From an uncultured Clostridia bacterium (GTDB lineage: Bacteria > Bacillota > Clostridia > Lachnospirales > Lachnospiraceae), in contig CAMYZE010000008.1 of NCBI GenBank assembly GCA_947303805.1, positions 1-64,000 of the forward strand: a stretch of 64,000 bases of DNA, in the 5' to 3' direction. Each line of letters opens with the position of its first letter. Positions within the stretch are counted from its first letter, which is position 1. Shown piece after piece: positions 1 through 8,391 of the stretch. A program made the translations under genes and the position numbers. Under the pieces are notes generated by a model. The model had not been told where the DNA came from, searched no databases, and saw nothing but the letters and a program-made list of their open reading frames with translations.

Positions 1-52
<52 letters not shown>

Positions 53-96
53 AGGTTAAGTAAGGTTCGTGTGTTTATTCTATTTCCATTGTATAA

Positions 97-170
97 GGAA
101 CTATAGCTCAGCTGGTTAGAGCACACGCCTGATAAGCGTGAGGTCGGTGGTTCGAGTCCACTTGGTTCCA
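97..170 (+). tRNA. tRNA-Ile (anticodon GAT)
   Basis: The 7-bp acceptor stem pairs 97-103 with 163-169 and the discriminator is A170. The anticodon loop ctgataa gives GAT. CCA is not encoded. tRNA-Ile(GAT) is a usual occupant of the 16S spacer. Confidence 0.97.
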
Positions 171-171
171 T

Positions 172-288
172 TCCGGTTATGACGCGACTGAGGGAAACAC
201 CCGTTCCCATCCCGAACACGACGGTTAAGCCTCAGACGGCCGAAAATTCTACGCTGGTAACGGCGTGGTAAGATAGGTGGTAGCCGGT
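172..288 (+). rRNA. rrf: 5S rRNA
   Basis: The conserved 5S core (cccgttcccatcccgaacac) is present, and the terminal helix pairs 173-178 with 282-287. A T-run follows at 288-293 and probably ends the transcript. The gene begins directly after tRNA-Ile with no 23S between, which departs from the usual 16S-23S-5S order. Confidence 0.95.
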
Positions 289-307
289 TTTTTATTGCCT
301 AAAAATG

Positions 308-316
308 TGGTATAAT
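308..316 (+). promoter_or_regulatory. Extended -10 promoter for the hydrogenase cluster
   Basis: TGG-TATAAT is an extended -10 element with no good -35 box. It lies about 50 nt upstream of the first gene, which has its own GGAGG site at 359-363. Confidence 0.55.
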
Positions 317-367
317 AAATTTTTATATATTAACAAGCAAAATCATATATAACTTTGTGGAGGTGTT

Positions 368-616
368 ATGGTAATTGAAATCTGCATAGGTAGTTCATGT
401 CATTTGAAAGGATCAAGAGAACTCGTAGATTTATTTACTCAAGAAGTAGAGAAAAGAAATTTACAAGACAAAGTTTCTCTCAAAGGAAGTTTTTGTAAAG
501 GCAAATGCAATCGTGAAGGTGTGACAGTTCAAGTTGATGATGAACTTTATACTGGCATCACCCCAGAAAAGTTTACGACATTTTTCGAAGAGAATGTCGC
601 AAGTAAATTGCAATAA
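368..616 (+). CDS. Thioredoxin-like [2Fe-2S] protein (NuoE-like)
   Basis: An 82-residue protein with Cys6, Cys11, Cys43 and Cys47. This C-x4-C / C-x3-C spacing binds a [2Fe-2S] cluster in NuoE and thioredoxin-like ferredoxins. It consists of little more than that domain and lacks the NuoE N-terminal helical part. The start has a strong GGAGG site 4 nt upstream. It is first in a hydrogenase-related gene set and probably passes electrons to, or senses redox state for, the hydrogenase-like proteins that follow. No NuoF-like flavin subunit is present, so it is unlikely to belong to a bifurcating HydABC complex. The fold assignment is firm; the partner is inferred. Confidence 0.85.
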   Translation: MVIEICIGSSCHLKGSRELVDLFTQEVEKRNLQDKVSLKGSFCKGKCNREGVTVQVDDELYTGITPEKFTTFFEENVASKLQ

Positions 617-689
617 AATATTTTTCTGTTGTTAATTTAATTGAAAATAAAAAGTATGGGCTAGCTATGTATGCCCTTTGGTAAAGAAT

Positions 690-2360
690 ATGTCTGAATG
701 GATTAAATTAAAAAGCCAAAGCTGTAAAGATTGTTATAAGTGTATAAGACATTGTAGGATGAAGGCTATAAGGTTTAGCGGTAACCTAGCATACAATGTT
801 GAAAATCTTTGTGTGCTCTGTGGCCACTGTTATATTTCATGTCCACAAAATGCAAAAGTTATAGTGAGTGATGTAGAGAAAGTGAAAGTGATGTTGCAAT
901 CTGATAAAGTCATCGCACTTGTGTCTCCGACTTATCTTGCATATTTCAACACAACTTACAAAGCATTTAAAGAGGGGTGCATCAAGATTGGCTTCACTGC
1001 TATAGAAGAAGAGACTTTAGGTTATGAAATAGTTTTAAAAGAGTATGATAAGATTTTGAAGAAGGGCGAGAAGAGTGTCTACATATCATCTCAATGTCAT
1101 GCATCAAATCTCATGATTCAAAAATATCACAGTAAACTTCTCCCAAATCTTATGGATGTAGTATCGCCTATGGTTGCGACTTCAATGGATATAAAAAAGA
1201 GGCACCCAGATTATAAAGTTGTATATATGGGACCTTGCATAGCAAAAAAAGATGAGGCAGAAAGATATGACAAACTTATAGATGCAGTTCTTATGTTTGA
1301 TGAAGTTCACAAGATGTTTGCAGATGATAATATAGTATTAAATAAAAAATATAAAGATGAAAAAGCTTTTAAGGCTCGTGAATGTGTGTCATTTGGTGGC
1401 ATGGGAAAACTTTTAAAGAGTAACGATAAATATGAGTTTGTAAGCGTGAGTGATGTTGATAGTTGTAGATATGCTATGGCAGAAATAGAAAGAGGCAAAA
1501 TTCAAAATGCCTTTGTCATCATGGACATGTGCAAAAATAGTTGCCTATCTGGTCCAACATTCATAAAATTAAATCATGATAATGAAATCTTGCAAAAGAT
1601 AAATATGCAGAACCACTATGGTAAAGATACATATTCGGATGCAAAATATAGTCATAGTGATTTGGCAAAATATTTCGACGAGATAAAACTTGAATTAAAG
1701 AAACCAAGTCCTGAAGAATTGAAAGAAATATTAATAAGTATGGGCAAAGATACTCCGGATAAAATACTTAATTGTGGTGTCTGCGGATACAGTACTTGTG
1801 TCAACAAGGCTATAGCAATATACAATGGAATGGCTGAACCAAGTATGTGTGTGTCATACATGACAGAGAAAGCAGAGAGTTTTGCTGAAAACATTTTACA
1901 AAATGCTCCATTTGCAGTTATAGCAATTAACGATAAGATGGAAGTTCAAATATTTAACAGCAGAGCCAAAAGGTTGTTTAATGTACAAAATGCAAACGAC
2001 ATTATGGGACATCCGCTCTCAGAAATACTTGATACAGAAGATATAGAGAAGTGCTTCACTGAGGATAAAGATCAGTTTGCAAAGGAAATGTATCTTTCTG
2101 AGTATGATAAGTATGTAGAAGAAATAATAGTTCCAGATAAAAAACACAGGAATACTATAATCATAATTAGAGATTTGTCTGATGTTGTTAATTACAAAAA
2201 GAAAGTTGAGACCATAGATAAAAATGCTATCGAGATAGCAGACAATGTCATTGAAAAACAAATGAATATAGTTCAAGAGATAGCATCTCTTCTTGGAGAG
2301 ACTACTGCCGAGACTAAGGTAGCGCTTACAAAACTCAAGGAGAGTTTGAGTAATGAATAA
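690..2360 (+). CDS. [FeFe]-hydrogenase-like sensor with PAS domain (HfsB/HydS type)
   Basis: Domain order: two [4Fe-4S] ferredoxin motifs (Cys12/15/18/22 and Cys41/44/47/51); an H-cluster domain with Cys136 (SSQCHA), Cys183 (GPCIAKKDE) and Cys281/Cys285 (MCKNSC); a further C-x2-C-x4-C-x16-C iron-sulfur motif near residue 365; a PAS domain at about 400-490; and a C-terminal helix. All four H-cluster ligands are kept, but the Cys preceding the first ligand in catalytic enzymes (TSCCP), which carries protons, is Gln135. This is expected of sensory hydrogenases rather than fast catalysts. The ATG at 690 is preferred to the TTG at 678, though neither has a clear ribosome-binding site. The gene overlaps the phosphatase gene by 8 nt, which supports a signalling role like HfsB of thermophilic Clostridia. 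Confidence 0.85.
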   Translation: MSEWIKLKSQSCKDCYKCIRHCRMKAIRFSGNLAYNVENLCVLCGHCYISCPQNAKVIVSDVEKVKVMLQSDKVIALVSPTYLAYFNTTYKAFKEGCIKIGFTAIEEETLGYEIVLKEYDKILKKGEKSVYISSQCHASNLMIQKYHSKLLPNLMDVVSPMVATSMDIKKRHPDYKVVYMGPCIAKKDEAERYDKLIDAVLMFDEVHKMFADDNIVLNKKYKDEKAFKARECVSFGGMGKLLKSNDKYEFVSVSDVDSCRYAMAEIERGKIQNAFVIMDMCKNSCLSGPTFIKLNHDNEILQKINMQNHYGKDTYSDAKYSHSDLAKYFDEIKLELKKPSPEELKEILISMGKDTPDKILNCGVCGYSTCVNKAIAIYNGMAEPSMCVSYMTEKAESFAENILQNAPFAVIAINDKMEVQIFNSRAKRLFNVQNANDIMGHPLSEILDTEDIEKCFTEDKDQFAKEMYLSEYDKYVEEIIVPDKKHRNTIIIIRDLSDVVNYKKKVETIDKNAIEIADNVIEKQMNIVQEIASLLGETTAETKVALTKLKESLSNE

Positions 2361-3525
2361 TCTCTGCCTCGATGTAGGTTATAAAAGCATATTTCACTTT
2401 GGTGAACAACTTTGTGGTGATCATGTAAATGTCGTCGACACAGAAGATGGTAGAACAGTTGTGGTACTTGCCGATGGTCTAGGCTCTGGAGTTAAAGCGA
2501 GTATACTATCTACTATCACTTCTCAGATGATATCAACTTTACTTTCTAATGGGATAACTTTAAAGGATGCAGTTGAATCCATTTCAAAGACCCTTCCAGT
2601 TGATAAGCAAAGAGACATAGCTTACTCTACTTTTACTATTGCCGACTTTGACCCGAGCGGATTTCTCAGCATAGTGCAGTTTGATAATCCTGAAGTAGTA
2701 ATGCTTAGAGATGGTAAAGTTTTTGATTTTGATAAAGATAAAGTAGTTATTGGCGATAAAACGATATACAAATCTAAAATAGAGTTAAAAGAGGGCGATA
2801 TGTTTGCAATATTTACAGACGGTTGCCCTTATGCTGGACTTGGGATGGACTACAATTTTGGATTTGGTATAAAAGAGATTAAAGATTTTTTGGAAATACT
2901 AAATGCTGGAGGAGCAAATGCAAGAACAGTCTCTGCTGAATTCATAGATCACATAAATAAACTATATGGTTTTGCTCCTGGAGATGATGCAACCTGTGTC
3001 ATTATCAAAGTTAAAAAGAGAACTCAGGTAAATGTTGTATTTGGACCGCCATCAAATAGAGAAGATTGTAGCAGAATGATGTCATTATTTTTTTCAAAAG
3101 TCGGAAAGCATGTGGTCTGCGGAGGAACTACTGCTAAGATTGCCGCTGACTACCTAGGAAAAGAATTAGAAGCTGATTTAAACTTCATAGATAGTGATGT
3201 GCCGCCTATGGGAAAGATAGAAGGGGTTGACCTAGTCACAGAAGGCATCATCACTATGAATAAGGTAAAAGAAAATGCTGAGGATTTTCTAAAAGATAAT
3301 ATCTTATATCAGGTTTGGGGATATAAAAAAGATGCGGCTAGCATTTTATCACGATTACTTTTTGAAGAGGCTACTGACATAGATTTTTATGTAGGTAGAG
3401 CCATAAACCCAGCACACCAGAACCCAGATTTGCCTATAAATTTTTCAATAAAGATGAACATAGTTGAAGAACTAATGGGATACTTAAAACAGATGGGAAA
3501 AAATGTAAAAGGAAATTATTTTTAA
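2353..3525 (+). CDS. SpoIIE/PP2C-type phosphatase of the hydrogenase cluster (HfsC-like)
   Basis: Residues 1 to about 215 form a PP2C-like SpoIIE phosphatase domain with the metal-binding motifs VVLADGLGSG, FTDGCPYAG and GDDATCV. Residues about 225-385 are a second domain I cannot name, conserved in appearance and containing VVCGGTTAK. There is no membrane segment, so it should act in the cytoplasm. SpoIIE phosphatases usually dephosphorylate STAS-domain antagonists. The 8-nt overlap with the hydrogenase-like PAS protein implies coupled translation, and the sensor probably controls this enzyme. An RsbW-like kinase and STAS pair occurs at 16641-17359, but a direct link is not shown. Confidence 0.85.
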   Translation: MNNLCLDVGYKSIFHFGEQLCGDHVNVVDTEDGRTVVVLADGLGSGVKASILSTITSQMISTLLSNGITLKDAVESISKTLPVDKQRDIAYSTFTIADFDPSGFLSIVQFDNPEVVMLRDGKVFDFDKDKVVIGDKTIYKSKIELKEGDMFAIFTDGCPYAGLGMDYNFGFGIKEIKDFLEILNAGGANARTVSAEFIDHINKLYGFAPGDDATCVIIKVKKRTQVNVVFGPPSNREDCSRMMSLFFSKVGKHVVCGGTTAKIAADYLGKELEADLNFIDSDVPPMGKIEGVDLVTEGIITMNKVKENAEDFLKDNILYQVWGYKKDAASILSRLLFEEATDIDFYVGRAINPAHQNPDLPINFSIKMNIVEELMGYLKQMGKNVKGNYF

Positions 3526-3546
3526 ATAAACTAAAAGGAAATGGAT

Positions 3547-4302
3547 ATGGAAGGAAAAATCATTTACCAATGTAAAAGAAAAACTGTCTATCATGATGGA
3601 GATAGAGCAATAAAGACTTATGGTCCGACATATGCTATATCTCAAGTTTTAAATGAGGCACTAAACCAATCAAGAGTTTCTGAAGCGGGAATAAGTGCTC
3701 CAATGGTATATGAAGTAAAGAAATTTGATGATAGATATGGAATAGTGATGGACTATATTGATGGTGAGAACATCGAAGAAATTCTCAAAAAAAATCCAAA
3801 TGATGCCGAAAAATACATCACACTATTTGCAAATACTTATCATGAAATGATTCAGACTAAAAACCTTAACTTAAATAATTCATATGGAAGAATTAAGAAT
3901 AAAATATTTGCATCTGAACTTCCAACTAATATTAAGTATGGATTGTTTTATAAATTAAGAGACATGGAATTTTCAAGAGACATAATCCACGGTGACTATG
4001 CATTTTCTAATGTTATGATAAGAAAAGATGGAAAGCCAGTGATACTTGATTGGGGACATGTAGCATATGGAGATAAGAAATTGGATATCGCAATCACATA
4101 TGCACTTTTTGAACTTCAAGGTCGTAAAGACTTAGGTGACATATATCTAGATAAGATGAAAGAATTAGATAATATAGATAAGGCTCAGGTTATGAAAGTT
4201 TTGATACTCGCATACATTTACATAGTAGATAGATATGAAGAAGCTATAAGTAAAAATATTTACAATAGAATTTACGAAATAATTAAGAATGAAGAGGCAT
4301 AG
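3547..4302 (+). CDS. Aminoglycoside-phosphotransferase-fold kinase (TIGR02172-like)
   Basis: A 251-residue protein of the APH/choline-kinase fold. It has an HGDYAFSNVM catalytic loop (HGD-x4-N) and a DWG metal-binding motif (VILDWGHVAYGD), with YIDGENI in the N-lobe hinge region. The start at 3547 sits 7 nt after AAAGGA; the ATG at 3541 is too close. It lies between the hydrogenase-linked phosphatase and the hydrogenase gene, so a kinase partner for the phosphatase is an attractive reading. However, this family can phosphorylate small molecules or proteins and the substrate is unknown. Confidence 0.75.
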   Translation: MEGKIIYQCKRKTVYHDGDRAIKTYGPTYAISQVLNEALNQSRVSEAGISAPMVYEVKKFDDRYGIVMDYIDGENIEEILKKNPNDAEKYITLFANTYHEMIQTKNLNLNNSYGRIKNKIFASELPTNIKYGLFYKLRDMEFSRDIIHGDYAFSNVMIRKDGKPVILDWGHVAYGDKKLDIAITYALFELQGRKDLGDIYLDKMKELDNIDKAQVMKVLILAYIYIVDRYEEAISKNIYNRIYEIIKNEEA

Positions 4303-4305
4303 CAT

Positions 4306-5739
4306 ATGGTAAAGTTTGATTCAAAAGTTCAGATGTATAAGTTTTTCGTTTTGCGTGAAGTGGCTCGTCTTGCCTATGAGGGAAAACTTGCTGACGAGAT
4401 AGACAATATTCCTGCAAAACTTTTTCCTGATGACAATACTCAAGGCTTTGTAGATATATATAAGACAAGAGAGATAGCTAAGATGAGAGTTAAACTTGCA
4501 ACAGGCGGTGATATTTCAAATAAAAACGTAGTTGAGGTTATGGAACTAGCCTGTGATGAGTGTCCTCTTGAAGGGTATGAAGTTACAAACGCTTGTCGTG
4601 GTTGCCTTGCACATAGATGTGAAGAGAATTGTAGATTTGGTGCAATCTCATTTGACAAAGATGGAAGAGCACAAATTGATCCTTCAAAATGTAAATCATG
4701 TGGAGCATGTAGTAAGGCTTGTCCTTATAGTGCGATAAGACAAAATATAAGACCTTGTAGAGCTGCTTGTAAAGTTGGAGCGATGGGCTTCAATGACAAG
4801 AAAGCAGCAAAAATTGATAATAGTAAATGTATTGCCTGTGGTGCCTGTGTATATCAATGTCCATTTGGTGCAATAATGGATAAGTCCTATATGCTAAATG
4901 TAATTGATTTTATAAAGAATAGTGATAATAATAAAAAGTATAAAGTATATGCAATAGTTGCTCCCGCAATCTCATCTCAGTTTTCAGATGTAAAGCTATC
5001 TCAAGTTATTACAGGAATTAAAAAGTTGGGATTTCATACAGTCATAGAAGCTGCATTTGGTGCTGACATGGTTGCAGAAAAAGAGACAGAAGAGTTGATT
5101 GAAAAAGGATTTTTGACAAGTTCTTGTTGTCCTGCATTTGTAAAGTTTATTGAGATTAATTATCCGGATATAGTTAAAGATATATCAAGCAACTTTTCTC
5201 CGATGGCAGCAGTTGCAGAGTTTATAAAGAAAACTGACCCTACTAGTAAGATTGTATTTATAGGACCTTGCATAGCTAAAAAAATGGAAGTCAAAGATAC
5301 TAAGTCAGGAAAGTATGTAGATGTCGCATTGACATTTGAAGAACTTGAAGCGATGTTTGATGCAAATAATTTTGACTTATCTTCATTTGAAGAGACGGTA
5401 CTTGACGATGCATCATACTTTGGAAGAATATTTGCAAGAAGTGGAGGACTTGCCGAAGCAGTAAAAGAAGGGCTCATCGAAACTGGAAATGAGAAATATG
5501 AACTTAAAGCAGAAGTTTGTAATGGAATTGAACAGTGCAATCTTGCTCTTCTTAAAAAGAATAAAGGGATACTTGATGCTAATTTCATAGAAGGTATGGC
5601 TTGTGTAGGTGGTTGTATAGGTGGTCCGGGATGTCTAAACCATGAGCCAAAGGATAAGAACGAAGTAGACAAATATGGCAAAGAGGCATTTGAAAAGAAA
5701 ATAATGGATGTGACAAAAGTAACAAAAATTTTCAAATAA
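4306..5739 (+). CDS. hydA: [FeFe] hydrogenase, catalytic type, monomeric (group B-like)
   Basis: A 477-residue [FeFe] hydrogenase that makes or consumes H2 with ferredoxin-type electron carriers. The N-terminal region is rich in Cys and holds several [4Fe-4S] motifs, ending in C-x2-C-x2-C-x3-C at about residues 180-190. The H-cluster motifs are TSSCCPAF (Cys274 proton carrier, Cys275 ligand), GPCIAKKME (Cys322) and GMACVGGC (Cys433, Cys437). All catalytic residues are present, unlike in the sensor-type paralogue upstream. It starts 3 nt after the kinase gene and ends the cluster. The arrangement resembles hfsB-hfsC-hfsD of thermophilic Clostridia. Maturases HydE, HydF and HydG are not in the window. 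Confidence 0.92.
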   Translation: MVKFDSKVQMYKFFVLREVARLAYEGKLADEIDNIPAKLFPDDNTQGFVDIYKTREIAKMRVKLATGGDISNKNVVEVMELACDECPLEGYEVTNACRGCLAHRCEENCRFGAISFDKDGRAQIDPSKCKSCGACSKACPYSAIRQNIRPCRAACKVGAMGFNDKKAAKIDNSKCIACGACVYQCPFGAIMDKSYMLNVIDFIKNSDNNKKYKVYAIVAPAISSQFSDVKLSQVITGIKKLGFHTVIEAAFGADMVAEKETEELIEKGFLTSSCCPAFVKFIEINYPDIVKDISSNFSPMAAVAEFIKKTDPTSKIVFIGPCIAKKMEVKDTKSGKYVDVALTFEELEAMFDANNFDLSSFEETVLDDASYFGRIFARSGGLAEAVKEGLIETGNEKYELKAEVCNGIEQCNLALLKKNKGILDANFIEGMACVGGCIGGPGCLNHEPKDKNEVDKYGKEAFEKKIMDVTKVTKIFK

Positions 5740-5768
5740 CTAATATTTTATATTATTGCCTGTAAAAA

Positions 5769-5797
5769 TTGCAATTAAAATTATTTTATGATAAAAT
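5769..5797 (+). promoter_or_regulatory. Sigma-A-type promoter
   Basis: TTGCAA, a 17-nt spacer, then TAAAAT, 33 nt before the next start codon. The same TTGCAA/17/TAAAAT layout recurs at 7984 and 16586. Confidence 0.6.
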
Positions 5798-5830
5798 AAT
5801 TATTGAGGGTAAATGTAAAAAGGAGTACAT

Positions 5831-6553
5831 ATGAAGAAAAGAATCTTAGCATTAGTATTAACTTTAATGATGATTATGACAACAAATGTATTTGCTCATC
5901 GTTGGGTTCAATATGGTACTGATTGGTATGTATTAAATGAAGATTCAGGAGAGTACCTTAAAGGTATACTTCTAGACGTTGGTGACAATGTTTATTATCT
6001 TGATGGTGAAGGCAAATTGGTCACTGGTTGGTGGAGAAATCCAAATACAAAAAAATATTATTTTTTCGACAATAAAGTAGATAGAAATTATGGCGGAATG
6101 GTGTTCGGTTTGCATATGATAGATGGATATTACTATTATTTTGGTGATGATGGTGCAGTTTCTACATCAGATAAAAAGGGCACATATAAAAAAGTATATC
6201 AGGAGTTTTATGCTGACAGCGACGGATATTTATACTATGACAATGTGCTTATGAGAGACACTAGTATTGCTAAGTCAGAGTTTTATACAAATCCAGCTTA
6301 TTATACAAATGTAAATTTAAATAATTATTATTTAGCAAATTTTGACCAACCAGGTCAAGCAAGAGACCTTGCAGGTGATGAGAAATCTGAAATAAATATT
6401 TCTCAAGCTTCAAAAGAAAAAACAAAAACATCTGCTTCAGCAACTACAGGCGGTACGAATTACGATGTAGATGCAGAAGGAAGAGTACATACTTACGGAG
6501 ACATTTTTGAGACAAGTCCAGCAGAGAAATTTGGACCGATGGAAGTAAGATAA
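5831..6553 (+). CDS. Secreted protein with aromatic cell-wall-binding repeats
   Basis: Signal peptide at residues 1-22 (cleavage after NVFA). Residues 23 to about 150 hold four or five imperfect aromatic/glycine repeats (for example GWWRNPNTKKYYFF and DGYYYYFGDDG) of the choline-binding or glucan-binding type that hold proteins on the wall. The remaining 90 residues are polar with no recognised domain. It has its own promoter and a terminator directly after the stop, so it is monocistronic. Three other secreted proteins here (14105, 15016, 17707) carry related repeats. It has no catalytic domain that I can see and may be an adhesin or wall-structure protein. Confidence 0.75.
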   Translation: MKKRILALVLTLMMIMTTNVFAHRWVQYGTDWYVLNEDSGEYLKGILLDVGDNVYYLDGEGKLVTGWWRNPNTKKYYFFDNKVDRNYGGMVFGLHMIDGYYYYFGDDGAVSTSDKKGTYKKVYQEFYADSDGYLYYDNVLMRDTSIAKSEFYTNPAYYTNVNLNNYYLANFDQPGQARDLAGDEKSEINISQASKEKTKTSASATTGGTNYDVDAEGRVHTYGDIFETSPAEKFGPMEVR

Positions 6554-6558
6554 ATTTT

Positions 6559-6589
6559 AGCGGATGTTAAATCATCCGCTTATTTTTTT
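6559..6589 (+). terminator. Intrinsic terminator
   Basis: An 8-bp stem (agcggatg/catccgct) with a 6-nt loop, followed by a T-run at 6583-6589. Confidence 0.85.
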
Positions 6590-6607
6590 AATGCATATAG
6601 GTATATT

Positions 6608-7951
6608 TTGAATTTTACTATTAAGACAATTGGCTGCAAAGTCAACACATATGAGTCAAATAAGATAAAAGACGAGTTGATTAAACTCGGATTAGTTTAT
6701 ATTGATGTAGAAAATAAAGAAGAATATAAAAATCTTGATTTATATATCGTTAATACCTGTAGTGTCACAGGTATTGCGGACAAGAAATCAAGACAGATGT
6801 TGCACCTTGCAAAAAAGTATAATCCCGATGTAAAAGTCATAGCTATAGGCTGTATGGTCGACTCACTCTCTGTAGAGGCAGGTACAAAATCTGTAGGGGC
6901 GAGTTATACGAGCCCTCAGCTAGAAGGAGTCGATTACTTATTATCAAATAAAGAAAAACATAAACTCCACGAACTATTATCAACAATCACCCACTCAAAA
7001 CGTAGGGGCGAGCTCTGCGAGCCCCCTGTAGGGGCAAGTTCTACGAGCCCTAACACTCGTATTCGCTCATTCATAAAAATCCAAGACGGCTGCAATCAAT
7101 ACTGCACTTACTGCATAATTCCATATTTAAGAGGAAAAATAAAATCTCGTGATAATGATGATGTAATTAATGAAATAAACGAAAAAGTTACAATTGGTGT
7201 CAAAGAGATAGTGCTCACCGGAATTCATCTTAGTTCTTTCGGTCTTGATAGAGTAGGACTTCAGTATGAAAATGAAGGGGCAATTGAAGTGGCAAGAAAA
7301 TCGCTACTTGAAATTATGATGAAGGTTGCAGAAATTGATGGTGTAGAAAGAATAAGACTTGGTTCCCTTGAACCACGAATCATTAATGAAGAATTTTTAA
7401 AACCACTTGTAGGGGCGAGTCCGCTGAATCTCGTAAGGGCGAGCTCTGCGAGCCCGCTTGCAAAAAAGTTCTGCGCTAACTTTTGTCTCTCACTTCAATC
7501 GGGCTGTGACAAAACTCTGAAGAGAATGAATCGGCATTATACTACTTATGATTTTGAAACCGCCTGCGATTTGATAAGAAAATATTTACCTAATGCTACA
7601 ATAACGACAGATGTGATAGTAGGTTTTCCAGGGGAGACGGAAGAAGATTTTAATGAGAATTTAGAATTTGTAAAGAGGATGAGATTCTATAACCCAAATA
7701 TATTTCCATACTCAAGAAGGAAAGGAACAAAAGCTGATGAAATGGATGGTCAACTTACAAATCAAGTGAAGCACGATAGAGCAAAACTTATGATTGATGA
7801 GTGCGAAAAAATTAGCAACGAAATTGAGACTGAGTACAATAAATTTGACCACAAAATACTTGTTGAAGAAACTATCACCGAAAATGGAGTAAAGTATGGT
7901 ATAGGTTATACAAAAGAGTATATAAAGAAAAAAGTAGTAATAAAAACTTAA
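6608..7951 (+). CDS. mtaB: tRNA t6A37 methylthiotransferase MtaB, with repeat-derived insertions
   Basis: A radical-SAM enzyme that adds a methylthio group to t6A at tRNA position 37. The N-terminal MTTase domain has its cluster Cys residues in TIGCKVNTYES, NTCSVTG and AIGCMVD. The radical SAM motif is YCTYCIIPYLRG (C-x3-C-x2-C), and VGFPGETEEDF is the conserved later motif. The start is a TTG with no clear ribosome-binding site. Five copies of the dispersed 24-bp repeat lie in frame. They encode VGASYTSP, RGELCEPP plus VGASSTSP, and a VGAS...SSASP stretch, placed between the N-terminal domain and the SAM core and in a loop just before CLSLQSGCD. The core motifs are untouched, so the enzyme is probably active. 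Confidence 0.92.
   Translation: MNFTIKTIGCKVNTYESNKIKDELIKLGLVYIDVENKEEYKNLDLYIVNTCSVTGIADKKSRQMLHLAKKYNPDVKVIAIGCMVDSLSVEAGTKSVGASYTSPQLEGVDYLLSNKEKHKLHELLSTITHSKRRGELCEPPVGASSTSPNTRIRSFIKIQDGCNQYCTYCIIPYLRGKIKSRDNDDVINEINEKVTIGVKEIVLTGIHLSSFGLDRVGLQYENEGAIEVARKSLLEIMMKVAEIDGVERIRLGSLEPRIINEEFLKPLVGASPLNLVRASSASPLAKKFCANFCLSLQSGCDKTLKRMNRHYTTYDFETACDLIRKYLPNATITTDVIVGFPGETEEDFNENLEFVKRMRFYNPNIFPYSRRKGTKADEMDGQLTNQVKHDRAKLMIDECEKISNEIETEYNKFDHKILVEETITENGVKYGIGYTKEYIKKKVVIKT
6892..6915 (+). repeat. 24-bp dispersed repeat, coding copy in mtaB
   Basis: Intact copy (tgtaggggcgag, ttata, cgagccc). It is read in frame as VGASYTSP. Confidence 0.9.
7001..7050 (+). repeat. Two tandem 24-bp repeats, coding copies in mtaB
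   Basis: Copies at 7001-7024 and 7027-7050 separated by 2 nt. The first is read as RRGELCEP and the second as VGASSTSP, so both open frames of the repeat are used next to each other. Confidence 0.9.
7408..7455 (+). repeat. Degenerate plus intact 24-bp repeats, coding copies in mtaB
   Basis: A diverged copy at 7408-7431 (start retained, ctgaat in place of the 3' part) abuts an intact copy at 7432-7455 with gtaagggc. They add about 16 residues to a loop. Confidence 0.8.
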
Positions 7952-7983
7952 TTAAATTGACAATATACTGATAGATTAAAAAC

Positions 7984-8012
7984 TTGCAAAAAATAAAAAT
8001 ATAAAGTAAAAT
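7984..8012 (+). promoter_or_regulatory. Promoter of ireB, predicted leaderless
   Basis: TTGCAA, a 17-nt spacer, then TAAAAT. Transcription about 7 nt downstream would begin at 8019, which is the A of the ireB ATG. No ribosome-binding site lies between. Confidence 0.6.
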
Positions 8013-8018
8013 AATAAT

Positions 8019-8297
8019 ATGGATAAAGATGTAACACAAATTATATATACAAATGATCCTAACCAAGAACAAAAGACAGTTGATGTGAAAGAAGTTCTTG
8101 CTAAGGTTTATGCTGCACTTAAAGAGAAGGGATATAATCCTACAAATCAAATAGTGCAATATATTATGTCAGGCGAACCACTTTTTATAACAAGTCATAA
8201 TAGTGCAAGGTCGCTCATAACAAAAGTGGAAAGAGATGAGTTAGTTGAAGAGCTCGTTAAGTCTTACATTGAGCATAATTTTAAAGAAATAGATTAA
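8019..8297 (+). CDS. ireB: IreB family regulatory phosphoprotein (DUF965)
   Basis: A 92-residue member of the IreB/YrzL family, recognised from [20 protein letters not shown] and [17 protein letters not shown]. In Enterococcus, IreB is phosphorylated by the Ser/Thr kinase IreK and affects cephalosporin tolerance. The order ireB-ruvX-DUF1292 is a conserved Bacillota set and supports the call. The -10 box ends only 6 nt before the ATG and there is no ribosome-binding site, so the mRNA is probably leaderless. Confidence 0.92.
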   Translation: MDKDVTQIIYTNDPNQEQKTVDVKEVLAKVYAALKEKGYNPTNQIVQYIMSGEPLFITSHNSARSLITKVERDELVEELVKSYIEHNFKEID

Positions 8298-8357
8298 TAA
8301 TTAAAGCTTCGGCTTTAAAATAAATGTCAGTGAAACTAATTTAATAGTTCGGTTTTC

Positions 8358-8388
8358 ACTTTTCGAGAGAGAAAAGTATTTTTTTATT
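8358..8388 (+). terminator. Terminator-like hairpin directly before ruvX
   Basis: A 7-bp stem (acttttc/gaaaagt) with a 6-nt loop, then a T-rich run. It ends only 3-9 nt before the possible ruvX starts, so it either ends ireB transcripts or acts as an attenuator. Confidence 0.7.
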
Positions 8389-8391
8389 GTT

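Noticed and set aside
5160..5735. Long open frames on the opposite strand of hydA and many other genes
   Set aside because: They lie entirely within well-supported genes, have low-complexity Ser/Leu/Phe-rich products, and lack ribosome-binding sites or recognisable domains.
368..5739. An electron-bifurcating HydABC hydrogenase
   Set aside because: The 82-residue protein lacks the rest of NuoE and no NuoF-like flavin/NAD subunit is present.
8301..8318. Terminator after ireB with a TTCG loop
   Set aside because: The stem is followed by aaataaatg rather than a T-run, so it is not an intrinsic terminator; the hairpin at 8358-8388 fits better.
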